Assembly (NCBI RefSeq): GCF_963259705.1
Contig: NC_081844.1
Span: 48,655,501-48,719,500 of the forward strand
From: Myotis daubentonii
Lineage: Eukaryota > Chordata > Mammalia > Chiroptera > Vespertilionidae
Length of the DNA stretch: 64,000 nucleotides
Direction: 5' to 3'
Shown here: piece after piece, positions 1 to 11,460 of the stretch
Layout of the letters: each line of letters starts with the position of its first letter
Numbering within the stretch: the first letter of the stretch is position 1
Notes under the pieces: model-generated
What the model was told of the DNA's origin: nothing
Seen by the model: only the letters and a program-made list of their open reading frames with translations
Database searches by the model: none
Translations under genes and position numbers: made by a program

Positions 1-394
1 AATGATGTCTGCCTTTATGACACATATATTCCAGCAGAAAAACAGAAAGTAAACATTATTCATAATAAATTGAGTACACTAAAAATCAATGTTATTTTTA
101 AAAATACACACAAAAAAACCCTCAGAACTGAGTAAGTAGGTCTGAAATCCCAGAGAAAACAGATAAAGTATGTGTATAGGGAGTGTTTGATGTCCTCTGC
201 TGTCATCTTCACTTTGACCAGAAAATAAAATTGGGGTGGATTAATTTTTGGATTTTGACATAATTTATGAATTTGGAATTTCAGCTTTATTTCGAAAGGG
301 TAAGATGATTAGATTTTGGACTTCAGTTTCCTCAAAGAGGCGGTATAGTGTCATTCCTTCTGAGAAGCAATGTTGCTTGTTAAGTAAAAACTGA
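1..394. other. AT-rich DNA, nothing recognised
   Basis: No frame, repeat terminus or RNA structure that I can support. Base composition is AT-rich, as in the other unique stretches of the window. Confidence 0.5.
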
Positions 395-605
395 ACTCCT
401 GAGTCATTGCTTGGCTTCAAACTCAGGGTCTAGTCTCTACTAGCTAGGGAACCTTGGATGGAATGCTTAGCCATTCTGCAAAACTGTGAGATCAGCGGGA
501 CCAAACTAAAAACATTTCTGTGAGAACTAAATGCAATGTTACTTATAAATTCCTTTAAGCAGGTTCTCACACATGGTATGTACTCCATATATACTTATTT
601 CTAGC
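395..605 (+). repeat. MIR SINE fossil
   Basis: The order of blocks follows a MIR: a segment on loss of a feature list (cttcaaactcagggtc), a run of tctctactagctaggg, then a weak match to the 3' core with GAACTAAATGCAATG and a tail near ACACATGGTATGTACTCC. It is strongly diverged, as expected of this ancient mammalian family. Assignment is by eye. Confidence 0.5.
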
Positions 606-1488
606 ACAGTTGAACATTTAAATTCCGAGTGGATTTAACATTTATCTTTAATTTTCCCCTGAAATTTGATGAGGAAAAGCCTTTTTTATTCAATCAGAAC
701 CATTTTTTATTCCTCAGTCATTATATATTTGCATATTTTGGGGTAAAAAGATTGAAAGTGTGCAAGATGCATTAACAAATATAGATTAACAATGAATTAG
801 TAACTTTTTCTATGTACCTGTTGCAAAGAATGACCTGCTCATTATAAATAATTAAAAGTTATTTAGTTATTGAAGTAGTTCACAGCTTCAAATATGAAAA
901 CTCTATTTCTCTGAAAAAAGAATTCTATGGTTACAGCTCTTTGATCATTCATCATTTTACTCCAGCAACAATTTGCCTGCTCACCTCTCAAATCCCAATG
1001 CATACATATATTTTTCTTCAAACAGCACATTTTTTATCTTCTGTTTCTAAAGAGTACTTTTAGTTCTCACCCACAACACAAAAGATGTTTTTATAACCTT
1101 ATTTAATGCATTTACCATATTGAAAACCTACTTGTGGTATTTTTATCTTTATTATACCCTTAAAAATTCCTTGTGTCTGCATGGCTTTAAGTGGAATATA
1201 TGCCTTTATAATTAAAGAACCTTAATGCAGAAAGCATGCAGTACTAAAAGCAAACTGCTCTGAACAATGAGTTTGGGGGTATTTATAATCAAATGAATCT
1301 GAAATATGAATACCGACAGTTTCAAATCTTAAATTATGTCTTTTCCATATTAAGTGAATTTAGAATCATTCTTACAAATAAAAGCTAAATGTTAGTTGCT
1401 CATGTGAATATTGTTGAACAAGGACTAAAGAAAACATAATAGCTACATATTTTTTTCAATTTTTGAAAATATTTATTTATAATTTATA
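606..1488. other. AT-rich DNA, nothing recognised
   Basis: Unique-looking sequence with no supported coding region or repeat terminus. It ends at the host A that flanks the first Helitron. Confidence 0.5.
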
Positions 1489-2304
1489 CTAGAGGCCCGG
1501 TGCACAAAAATTTGTGCACTCGGGGAGAAGGGGGGGGGGGGGCCCTCAGCCTGGCCTGTGCCCTCTCGCAGTCTGGGTTCCCTCGGGAGATAACGCCCTG
1601 CTGTCTTAGGCCTGCTCCCGGGCGGCAGAGGGCAGGCCCAATCCCTAGGTGCAGCCCCTGGTCGGGCTCAGAGCAGGGCCGATTGGGGAGTTGGGGCGCT
1701 GCCCCCTGTCATGCACAGAGCAGGGCGGATTGGGAGGTTGCGATGCCACCCCCAATCACGCTCAGGGTAGGGCCGATTGGGGGGTTGGGGCACAGCCCCC
1801 TGTCACACTCAAGGCAGGGTCGATGGGGAGGTTGCGGTGCCACCCCCTGTTACGCACAGAGCAAGGCCAATCCGGGGGTTGGGGTGCTGCCCCCTGTCAT
1901 GCACAGAGCAGGGCCCATCAGGGGGTTGAGGAGCTCCCCCCTGTCACTCAGAGAGTAGGGCCGATAGGGGAGTTGGGGCACTGCCCCCTGTCACACACAG
2001 AGCAGGGCGGATCAGGGGGTTGGGGCACCGCCATCTATCACCCACAGACCAGGGCCAATCAGGGCGTTGGGATGCCACCACTCTCACACTCAGGGCAGGG
2101 CCGATGGGGAGGCTATGGCTCTACCCTGTCACGAACAGAGCAGGGCCGATCAGGGGGTTGGGGCCCTGCCCCTGTCACACACAGAGTCACAGGGCGATCA
2201 GGGGGTTTGGGCGCTGCCCCTGTCACGCTGATCCCGGTGCCGGGAGGCCTCTCGGCTCTGCTGATCCCAGTGCTGGGAGGCATATTACCCTTTTACTATA
2301 TAGG
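1489..2304 (-). mobile_element. Helitron unit B (HeliBat-type, non-autonomous), 3' half of a composite
   Basis: On the minus strand this unit ends in CTAG (complement at 1489-1492), preceded by a palindrome of GTGCAC arms around AAATTTTTG, the usual Helitron terminator. Host A at 1488 flanks the end. Its body is a minisatellite of period 46-47 bp, about 12 copies between roughly 1650 and 2230, built on a GTTGGGGC-GCTGCCCCCTGTCA theme. The unit's 5' end (TATATAGTAAAAGGGTAATATG on the minus strand) abuts unit A. It encodes no Rep/helicase. Long frames over it change register with the repeat and are not genes. Confidence 0.88.
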
Positions 2305-3108
2305 TTAGAGGCTGGTGCATGGGTGGGGCTGGCTGGTTTGCCCTGAAGGGTGTTCTGGATCAGGGTGGGGGTCCCCACTGGGGTGCCTGGCCAGCCTGGG
2401 TGAGGGACTCATGGCTGTTTGCAGCTGGTCACACACCCTTCAGGGTTGGGGTCCCCACTGGGGTGCCTGACCAGCCTGGGTGAGGGGCTGAGGGCTGTTT
2501 GTAGCTGGCCACACACCCTTCAGGGTTGGGGTCCCCACTGGCGTGCCTGCCCAGCCTGGGTGAGGGGCTGAGGGCTGTTTGCAGCTGGTCATACACCCTT
2601 CAGGGTGGGGGTCCCCACTGGGGTGCCTGGCCAGTCTGGGTGAGGGGCTGAGGGCTGTTTTCAGGCTGGCGGGTGACAGAAGCTCCCAACCGCTCCTTTT
2701 TTTCTGTTTCTTTTTTTATTCTGGGCCAGCTTTAGCTCTGAGTCTCCAGCTCTTAGGCCTCCGCTGCTGAAAGTAGGTATCTGGTTTGTTTTGGTTTGAA
2801 AGAATGTATAACTCCAGCTCTGACTCCAGCTCTGAGATCCCAGCTCGCTCAAAGCTGGTTTCTGGGGTTTTTTTTTAGCTTCTATATGTTACAATGTTTC
2901 TTAAACTGCAGGCTCAGAGGCCGGCAAGTCAGGCGGGGAACGTTGGAGTCCTCCGTCACTGAAGCAAGCAAGCCTCATGTTAGTTTCAAGCTGCCTGGCT
3001 GCCGGCCGCCATCTTGGCTGACAGTTAATTTGCATATCTCGCTGATTAGCCAATGGGAAGGGTAGCGGTTGTACGCCAATTACCATGTTTCTCTTTTATT
3101 AGATTAGA
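2305..3108 (-). mobile_element. Helitron unit A, 5' half of a composite
   Basis: The minus-strand 5' end begins with TC (complement at 3107-3108) followed by TAATCTAATAAAAGAG, with host T at 3109. Its 3' end reads GGTGCAT before the join and has no GTGCAC palindrome, unlike units B, C and D. Inside are four copies of an exact 80 bp period marked by GTCCCCACTGG at 2371, 2451, 2531 and 2611. A GCCGCCATCTT (YY1-like) motif lies at 3005-3015. Together with unit B it makes a 1620 bp composite between one host A (1488) and one host T (3109). Confidence 0.85.
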
Positions 3109-4380
3109 TTTTAGTTAGGAAACCACAAATACCTGAGTTTTTCTGCTTAGAAATTAGGCAACAGTGATAAAATAATATATTACATTTCCAAAATCTATAT
3201 GGGAGTCAATCATTTGGGAAAAAATGAGTTACCTCATCATTTTTGAGATAAATCACAAAGATTTATGATCTATTCTTTCTATTGATGATTATCTGAAATT
3301 TTTTTTAATAGTATCATAATATCCTTTCTTAATACCTAACAAAATTCAACTTTAAAGAGATTCAAACTGATATTCTTACATTTATGCTGGGTTTTCTCCA
3401 TTCACAGACTCACATGGCAATGTATTTAAGTGTATTTTACACTTTTGGGCTTAATAAAGTAAGATAAGCTATAACTTGAAGAATCAATAAAATATTATAA
3501 TTGACTTGGGGACAATGGTCTTATTCTAATAAGGCACTATTCAAGGTGTGGGCACAATTATATGCAAGATTAATATTAGCAGTTTTTAGATGAAACTAGA
3601 GCTAGAATGTAAAAGGAAACCATTCATAGGAAAAACAAACAAACAAAACAAAAAAGAATAGGAAAATAATGAGAGAGACTTGATGAACTAGAAATCTAGG
3701 CCTAGGCTTTCAGGGATGCCTGCAAGTAAGGGCACAGAGGCTGCTGGCTGGTTGTATTCTGAGATCCTATCGTGTGAGTACTTTTTTATAACGCAGAACA
3801 GGTCTGACAGATACTAGTTGAATATATATGCAGCTGTAGCTTTCTCATAGTGCATTGGAGACTCCTCCAGTGACTGAGTCAGTCAGCAAGGATGAGGCTT
3901 CCTTAAATTTTTGTCTTTACATCTCTCCCAAGATTCAACTCTGATGTGTTCTTAACTCTTATCCTGGACTCCACAATCTCCTCACATCTGGTTGAATATT
4001 AATTGTATATTCTAAACAAAGGAGATGTAAGCCCCTTATTTCTATAATTTATCTTTCATGCATGCAAATACATACAAATACATTTTACAAATTTTAAAAA
4101 TCCTCATCTTTCTCTGTACTTAAATCAAATAGATGGGAAATTTTATATTTTTGTGGAATGTCCAAATGCAATTATATTAGATCTGTGGTTGTCTGTAGTA
4201 TATATTTATGTACAAGTTTCTATAGTCCACACAAAATTTCAATTTATGAGGCAGACTATAAATAAGAATGCCTCATTTAAAAAAAATAGATTAGATAAAA
4301 CTAGTTTAAATGTTACTCAATTATCTGAGCCTTCTTTGTTATGTTAGCTATCATAGATTAGTGATTTCTTATTTTCCAGA
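3109..4380. other. Unique-looking DNA, nothing recognised
   Basis: No supported gene. The part from about 3690 to 3960 is less AT-rich and could hold an old repeat, but I cannot name one. Confidence 0.45.
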
Positions 4381-4509
4381 TTAGAGGCCCAGTGCACAAA
4401 TTTATACATGGATGGGGTCCATCTGGCCAGCCCTGCCCCTCTGGTTGAACTCCCAGTCAAAATTCTAGTTGAGGGGGCAATTTGCATATTAGCCTTTTAT
4501 TATATAGGA
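4381..4509 (-). mobile_element. Short Helitron deletion derivative
   Basis: 129 bp. The minus-strand 5' end is TC followed by CTATATAATAAAAGGC and TAATATGCAAATTG. The 3' end shows CTAA in place of CTAG, and the terminal hairpin is damaged (GTGCAC arm kept, the other arm reads TATACATGG). Flanked by A at 4380 and T at 4510, so it inserted as a unit at an AT dinucleotide. Confidence 0.8.
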
Positions 4510-4608
4510 TGATTTCCTTGTTAGCATACTTTTAGTGTATTGTGTGTTGGTTTTTTTATTTATTCTTTGCTTTTTAAATATCATAACATTTATTAAAATA
4601 CCTGCAGC

Positions 4609-4820
4609 ACCTGGCCAGTGTGGTTCAGTGGTTGAGTGTCAATACCTGTTTGATTCCTGGTCAGGGCACATGCCTAGATTGCAGGCTTGATCCCCTGTAA
4701 GGGGCTTGAGGGAGGCAGCCAATCAATATTTCTCTCTCATTGATGTTTCTGTCTCTCTGTCCCTCTCCCTTCCTCTCGCTCTAAAAATCAACTAAAACAT
4801 TTAAAAAAATAAAAAAAAAA
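4609..4820 (+). mobile_element. VES SINE
   Basis: tRNA-derived head (CTGGCCAGTGTGGTTCAGTGG, A-box-like), B-box-like GTTTGATTCCTGG, then a CT-rich segment (TCTCTCTCATTGATG) and A-rich tail. A diverged copy without a clear target duplication. Confidence 0.85.
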
Positions 4821-5209
4821 ACATATTTGTGGTATTAATAGTGGCTTTCCTGAATCTGCAGTAATTTTACACAATATTCCAGAAAGATATTTAAAAAGCA
4901 AAAGGAAAGAAAGAAAAACAAAAGTGCCAGTTTCAAACAAGAAAAAATTTTTGTAGTTCTATTAGACTGTTATTGCCTCATAATAAATATATTATTTATT
5001 TTTAAATTGAAAAAAAGTATAATAGCAGTACAAACTTAACAAAATTCATGTCATCAGGGTAAAAAAATTATGGTCATCTCTGAGAAGAATGATTTTGTTA
5101 CTGTAACCTTTATGCTTAGACAGATATGACCTTAAACATTTACACAGTTACATATTTAATGGATCGATGTGCCCAGTTATATAGGCTTACACATAATTTC
5201 AAAGTCACT
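4821..5209. other. AT-rich DNA, nothing recognised
   Basis: No supported feature. The A-rich start belongs partly to the SINE tail before it. Confidence 0.45.
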
Positions 5210-5211
5210 TA

Positions 5212-5655
5212 TTTTTTTCAATTTTATTGATATTTCCAAAGAATCAGCTTTTCATTTTGAGCTAATTTTTGTGAAGTGTAAGGTCATTTTCTACGTTCAT
5301 ATTTTTGGATGTGAATGTCGAGTTGTTTAGCACTATATGTGAAGAGATTATCATTCATTTTATTGCATTGGCTTCTTTGTGGGGTTCTTTTTTCTGGACT
5401 CTATTCTGTTCCATTGATCTATTTGTCTATTCTTTTGCCAGTGACACATTGTCTTGATTACTGTCACTTCATAATAAGACTTGAAGTCAGGCAGTGTTAT
5501 TCCTCCATTTTGTTATTTTCCTTCAATATTATACAGTCACTTCATTTTAAGTTATAAATTTGATCCTATTATGTGCCCCTGTTTAAACTTTTACTGATTT
5601 TCCATTGTTCTTCTAAATATGCCCCAAGTCCTTTTTACTGGTTCTTTGATGTTGT
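5212..5655 (-). mobile_element. Old L1 fragment
   Basis: Complement of typical L1 text: CAATTTTATTGATATTTCCA AAGAATCAGC at the start, then CTGTTCCATTGATCTATTTG and CTTGATTACTGTC. It is heavily decayed and has no usable frame. The following Helitron begins 12 bp beyond it. Confidence 0.55.
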
Positions 5656-5666
5656 ATTATTTATGA

Positions 5667-6336
5667 CTAGGGGCCCGGTGCACGAAATTCGTGCACTGGG
5701 TGTGTGTGGGGGGGAGTGTCCCTCAGCCCAGCCTGCACCCAGCCTGCACCCTCTCACATACTGGGAGCCCTCAGGCGTTGACCCCCATCACCCTCCAATC
5801 GCAGGATCGGCCCCTTGCCCAGGCCTGACGCCTCTGGCTGAGGCGTCTGGCCCGGGCAGCGGGGACCCACAGCTGCAGCGGCCCCGCGATCGTGGGCTTC
5901 GCTTTAGGCCCAGGCAAGGGACCCCTAGCTCCCGGGACTGCCAGCTTCGACCGTACCCAGCTCCCATCGCTGGCTCCACCCCTACTTCCTGCTATCACTG
6001 GCCAGGGCGGCAAAGGCGCCTGATTCTCCGATCATGGCTGGGGGGCAGGGCAAAGGCGACCCCAGGGCCCTTTGCCCTGCCCCCCAGCTCTTAGCTCCCC
6101 CCGGGGTTTCCGATCACTGTCAGTGGCAGGGGGCTTCTTCCTGCTTTCCCTTTCGCCTCCCTGCATTGTGCCTACATATGCAAATTAGCCGCCATCTTCT
6201 TGGCAGTTAACTGCCAATCTTAGTTGGCAGTTAACTGCCAATCATAATTGGCAGTTAATTTGCATATAGCCCTGATTAGCCAATGAAAAGGGTAGCTCGT
6301 ACGCCAATTACCATTTTTCTCTTTTATTAGTGTTGA
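5667..6336 (-). mobile_element. Helitron unit D, short allele
   Basis: Terminal CTAG complement at 5667-5670 with a clean hairpin (GTGCACGAAATTCGTGCAC). The minus-strand 5' end is TC followed by AACACTAATAAAAGAG at 6336. Host A 5666 and T 6337. The 5' portion is the same as in unit A (GTAATTGGCGTACGA region) and contains tandem palindromes TTGGCAGTTAACTGCCAA (about 6200-6217 and 6224-6241) that could extrude as cruciforms. Same family as 38973-40151, but with essentially one internal minisatellite unit. Confidence 0.88.
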
Positions 6337-8132
6337 TACACTTTTGTTCATCTTATACCAAACTCATTCACACTACACATGAGTAAAGTGGCCCCTCTGT
6401 AGTAGCTTCAGAAAAGGTCACACTCAAAGGTCACAACCATAGGTCCTTTGCACGTATTGGTTTGTCAACTTGAACACTTCCTCCCCTCTATTGACCACTA
6501 AGTTCCTAGTAATTTTTCAGTCACAGATCAATTGTGAAATTGATCTCACAAGATAAGCCTTCCTATGTGGGGCAAAAATAGATTTACAGATGTTTGTATG
6601 GAAAATAATACAATAATTAAAACAATAATTAATAAAAAATAGAAGACCGTGTTTTGTGTACTCACAACTGTAAACCTACTTTTGCCCTACCTTACATTTC
6701 TCGGAATCATATTCTTGTATTGTATCCATGGTACCTCCCCGTTCACTAACTTGCAATTTTTTAGCTATTTTTTTAATTTAAAAAATAACATATACCACCT
6801 CCACCAGACCATAATATTTTTGAAGGAGAGTCTATGCCTCTTTCTCTCATTGTAACACATTTCAGCAGTCTAGGTTATTAAATGCAGATCCTTACCTGAA
6901 TGTTTGACCTTGTTTTTCTTAGAGAAATATTCTGCCTCACATTTTCCGTGGGAATAAATGAATCCTGTTATAATATGACACAATGTAAAGACTGTTAGAG
7001 TTTCAAAATTAAATATTATTTTCTATTTAAATATTTTCAATGAGTTGTAATTATTTTAATTATTAACAAATGCAATAATGCTATAGCATTTAATTTTTTT
7101 AAGAATTCTATAGTTTTTTAATTTAATTTATATATTTCACTTCAGCTTGGTAGTCTGTCTCTTTCCATATAAACATATCGAAGCAAATAAATGATCTATT
7201 TAGTAAGCCAATATTTATATTTATCCAGTGTTTTCCAATCTAGCTATAATGTGCCTATCTGAATTTGTTTAGATATTTTAATTTTTCCAGCATTCTTAAC
7301 ACTTAACAAGCTTTAATGCTTACCAATATTGGTAATTTGACAAAACCTGGAGATATTTGGGGTTCTTACAGCTGGGGTGGAAGTGCTACCAGCATCTAGT
7401 GGGTAGAGCCAGGGATACTCCTATGAATTACACAATACACAGATCAGCCCTTGCCCACACCGCAAGAAAGATTTATGCAGCTAAGAATAGCAAGAAACCC
7501 TGCTATATGCAGTCCAAACTAATCTTTTTTTTTTTTTTTTTTTACACAACTTTTAAGATAAAGGGAGAATGCTCATCAAAGATTTCTCTCAATTAACCAA
7601 TTGGGAATAGGGATCAGATTGAAAGATGAAGTCTATTTTAATAAAACAATGTCTAAAAAATTTTTCTGATGTGCCAATTTGGATAAAAAAACATTCCATT
7701 TTGATATCATTTTTATACACAGTCCAATTTTCAAGTTCTAGAGTAATTATATTCACCATCTAAATGTGTTTAACATTTTGGCAATGGCATCTCTGATGCT
7801 TTATATAAATTTTACTTCCTTAAAGTAATTTTACCTCTTATACTCTAGCTGTCACTACACTCTCATGCAATGTGGTTCATTGATCTTTCTCAGTGTTTCA
7901 TTTTCAGTCATTGGAAACCTACCCCGCAGAGCATGTGTTTCTGCTTTCAAGTGACATTGCTTTAGCCCTCCACCCTTCACTTTTTTTTTTTTTTTTTTTT
8001 GGTAGACATTCATTTGTTTCATGCATCTAAGTTGTATGTAATAGGGACAAGAACTAATATTATTATCCAAGTATATTGCAAAAGGTATGCTATAATTTAT
8101 TGTGTTAACGATCCTTTTCAAAGAGGCTACAT
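6337..8132. other. AT-rich DNA with poly-T tracts
   Basis: No supported gene. There are homopolymer T runs near 7524-7543 and 7980-8000; each may be the complement of an old retroposon tail, but no body is recognisable next to them. Confidence 0.45.
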
Positions 8133-8147
8133 AAAGATATGTCTTTA

Positions 8148-8362
8148 GCCCTAGCTGGTTTGGCTCAGTGGATAGAGTATTGGCCTATGGACTGAAGGGT
8201 CCCAGGTTTGATTCTGGTGAAGGGCACATGCCCGGGTTTCAGGCTCGATCCCCAGTAGGGGGTGTGCAGGAGGCAGCTGATCAATGATTCTCTCTCATCA
8301 TTGATATTTCTCTCTCTCTTCCTCTTCCTTCTTCCTGAAATCAATAACAAATATTATTAAAA
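8148..8362 (+). mobile_element. VES SINE with target duplication
   Basis: Begins GCCCTAGCTGGTTTGGCTCA, with an A-box-like TGGCTCAGTGG, a B-box-like GGTTTGATTCTGG, a CT-rich 3' part and an AATAACAAATATT tail. A 15 bp target duplication with one mismatch flanks it (AAAGATATGTCTTTA at 8133-8147, AAAGATATTTCTTTA at 8363-8377), so both ends are fixed. Confidence 0.93.
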
Positions 8363-8377
8363 AAAGATATTTCTTTA

Positions 8378-9361
8378 AAAAGAAAAACAATTTTTGTTAC
8401 ATTTTGAATGTACCCATTCTCCTGATTTAGAGTCAGAATAATTTTGAGAAACTCAAACTTTTATTCAGGTGGAATATAGATAAACCATTTTTCTTTGCAG
8501 ATGAATTACTTAATATATTTTTTTCTTGACTCATTCAAATATATAGACTGACATATTTGAGCGATGCTGTGAGAAGGGGGCATGTTTGTATTGATTTATA
8601 TTTCCTGGCAGGATCTGAATTCTTTATAAATGAAGATCTGTGTCTCTGATTGTTGATTCTAGGTTCTATTGTTTTATGTAGTCTTTTGAATTGATATCTT
8701 ATCTTTGGAAGATTCAATTAGATTTATTCTAGTCAGAAGCTAGGTCTGTTTCTATTTGCTCTTAGCAGAATGGTTTCAATTTTGTGTTCTTTTTCTTATT
8801 ATTCATGGGATCCTTTATAAAAATCTTCCTTGCATGCAAATTCTACTATTTTTCTTTGCCACTTGAAAATCTTTGAAAAAAATGTACTCTAAAGTACAGA
8901 CTGAATACTTAATTTTCTGTCCCTAAAGATGATCTGAGGGACACATGGTAGATTTGTATAATCAACCACTCTTCCCAAAAGATTCCTAACTTTAGTATGT
9001 TTGTTATTTGTTTTTGTTATGAAGTATAACTCATTAAATGCCCAAGACCAAAGTCATTGATTTTCTTTACTCACTGGTAAAATACCTAATTTTAGAGAAT
9101 TTCCTAATAAAATTGTAAAGTAATTTTATTTTGAAAAATGAAACAAAATAAAAATTCTATATCATATGTTATAGTAATCTAAACCCCTATAGCTGACTAG
9201 CTGAATTCATAATAAGCTTTGCTTTTTTACAAAGATTCTACTTGCTTCTTCAGCCAAAGACAAAGAAATCTAAACTGAATATAAGTGGGATAACGAAATT
9301 TATGGACTACTCTAGGTTACATTATATTTGTGATTTCCCCTCTTCGATGCCTTTAAGTTCC
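8378..9361. other. AT-rich DNA, nothing recognised
   Basis: No gene or repeat terminus could be supported. Confidence 0.45.
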
Positions 9362-9369
9362 TGATAAAT

Positions 9370-9572
9370 CAGTGCTTCTCAACCTTTGTAATGCTGCGAC
9401 CCTTTATTACAGTTCTTCATATTGTGGTGACCCCCAATTTCATTATTACAAATTGAATATATTGAAAGCGTAGTGATTAATCACAAAAAAATATGTAATT
9501 ATATAGGTGTTTTCCGATGGTCTTAGGCGACCCCTGTGAAAGGGGTCATGACCCACAGGTTGAGAACTGCTG
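9370..9572 (+). mobile_element. SPIN-type non-autonomous hAT transposon
   Basis: 203 bp with terminal inverted repeats (CAGTGCTTCTCAACCT and AGGTTGAGAACTGCTG) and a perfect 8 bp target duplication TGATAAAT at 9362-9369 and 9573-9580, diagnostic of hAT transposition. Subterminal GCTGCGACCC and GGGGTCATGACCCACAGG blocks and the core TGTAATTATATAGGTGTTTTC are those I know from SPIN miniature elements. It carries no transposase and would need one in trans. SPIN elements are known for horizontal spread among tetrapods, including vespertilionid bats. The hAT call is firm; the SPIN name is by recognition. Confidence 0.9.
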
Positions 9573-9580
9573 TGATAAAT

Positions 9581-10462
9581 TATTGGAAATAATAATAGAA
9601 TTATTAAAACAGTGATAAGGAAATTACTGATCTCTGAGTGTTTTTATAATAATTATCACCCAAGTCTTATGAAATGTCTCAGATTTGTCAATAGATATGA
9701 GCCTTAGAAAATTTTGGAGTTGATATAGAAGCCATAAGATATTAGAAATATTCACCCTCTGGATATTGTTCATATTGATAGTGATATGCCTATTCATAAC
9801 AATACAGATATATTCTAAGTGAGGGGGATCAAAGGGCTCTTTTGTTCATTATATTTCAACACATTGTTAGGAAGTTGATTTTGGAATAGACATCAAAAAA
9901 GTATATATTTTAAAACAATCTTTATAGTCCTCATTAAATTCAAAGCAATATAGACTGACATGTGTGGTGTCTATATACTCTTCATTTCATAGCACATCTT
10001 TCCTCAAAGGCAGACTTACTAAGTTTTGAGTAGACTACTAACTTCGCTTTCCTTTTTCATTCAGAATGCAGTGATTAATTAGGAAAATGATTCTTTATCT
10101 TCTGTGAATTATGTTAATTTTGAAAATGTAACCATAAATTTTATTTTTAGTTGTGACATGAAAAAGGAATCAGAGATTAATTCTCCTATTTATAATTGAA
10201 ATAAGTAAGTTCATATGTATCTTCCAAAACTTAGGTTATGTGATACATATAAAACATATATGATACATGATTTTTACATGTATTATAGCCTACATATTAT
10301 ACTTGTTTACTAACCACATATTTATTGTATGCTTACTAGGTCTAAGACATCACCAAATTATTGTCTTGCATGTTTTTAAATTCATTGCCTCTGAAATATT
10401 TTTGGTGATAATTACAAATCTTCAAAACAGGATGACACTCTTCCTTACATAAAAATATTTTA
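9581..10462. other. AT-rich DNA, nothing recognised
   Basis: No supported feature. Confidence 0.45.
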
Positions 10463-10804
10463 TTTTTCATGGGGGTTTTTCCCCCCCTTTTTGGCTCAAT
10501 CCTTCCCTGCCCCAACCCCTTGCCCCAGTACCTGTCAGCCATCTCTTTATGAGGCTGTCTCTAATTTGCCTGTTAGTTCATTTTGTTCATTAGATTCCAT
10601 ATATGAGTGAAAGTATGTGAACCTTGTCTTTCTTGACTGGCTCATTTCACTTAGCACAATAATCTCCAGGTCCGCATGCTGTTGCAAAATATAAGATTTC
10701 CTTCCTTTTTACAACCCAGTAGTTTCCCATTATGCAATTGTATAATCGGATTTTTATCCACTCATCCACCGATGGATACTTGGGCTGCTTCCAGATCTTG
10801 GCAA
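10463..10804 (-). mobile_element. L1 3' region, part 1 (split by a Helitron)
   Basis: Complement of L1 3' UTR and adjoining sequence: GTTCATTTTGTTCATTAGAT near 10575, ATTTCACTTAGCACAATAAT near 10644, TTTTTATCCACTCATCCACC near 10751. It breaks at 10804 and resumes at 11324 without loss, so it predates the Helitron between. Confidence 0.75.
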
Positions 10805-11323
10805 TCTATACTAATAAAGGGGTAACATGCTAATTAGACCAGGTTGACTAGCCATCTTCCAGATGTCCAACTTCCTTCAGACAAAGCCATGGTAGTGGGG
10901 GCCGAGGCAGAGGCAATTAGGGGTGATCAGGCCAGCAGGGGAGGGCAGTTGGGGGCGATATCAAGCCTGCAGAGGAGGGCAGTTAGGGGTGATCGGCAGG
11001 CAGGCAGAGAGGCTAGGGGCGATCAGGCAGGCAGGGGCACAAGGTAGGGGCAATCAGACTGGCAGGGGGCAAGGTAGGGGCAATCAGGCCACCAGTGAGG
11101 CAAGGTAGGAATGATTATGCCGCCAGGCAGTGGGGTTTGGGGTGATCAGGCAGGCAGGCAGGCGAGTGTTTAGGATCCAGTCATCCTGGCTTGTGAGAGG
11201 GACCCACAGGGGTTGGGCCAAAACCAGCAGTCAGACATCCCCTGAGGAGTCTCAGATTCGAGAGGGTGAAGGCTGGGCTGAGGAACCCCCTCTGTGCACA
11301 AATTTCGTCCACCAGGCCTCTAG
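10805..11323 (+). mobile_element. Helitron inside an L1
   Basis: 519 bp. 5' end TC followed by TATACTAATAAAGGGGTAAC; 3' end CACCAGGCCTCTAG with CTAG at 11320-11323. Flanking A (10804) and T (11324) rejoin into an uninterrupted L1 sequence, so the AT target is seen directly. The terminal hairpin is imperfect (GTGCACAAATTTCGTCCAC). The interior is rich in GGGGCGATCAGGCAGGCAG-like repeats. No Rep/helicase. Confidence 0.93.
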
Positions 11324-11460
11324 TTGTAAATAATTCTGCAATGAATATAGGGTTGCATATATTGGAATTAGTATTTTTGACATTTCTTTTCTAGAAATTG
11401 ATGGCTTAGAGATGAAATATAGATATCTAGTTGTAGTGGTTTTTAAAATATATTCCCTAG
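11324..11460 (-). mobile_element. L1 3' region, part 2
   Basis: Continues the L1 broken at 10804: TGTAAATAATTCTGCAATGA followed by ATATAGGGTTGCATATATTGG, the complement of the L1 segment that lies upstream of part 1 in the element's own direction. The outer boundary is approximate. Confidence 0.7.

Noticed and set aside
1650..2230. CRISPR-like repeat array
   Set aside because: Direct repeats are contiguous with no unique spacers, the genome is mammalian, and the array sits inside a Helitron with defined ends.
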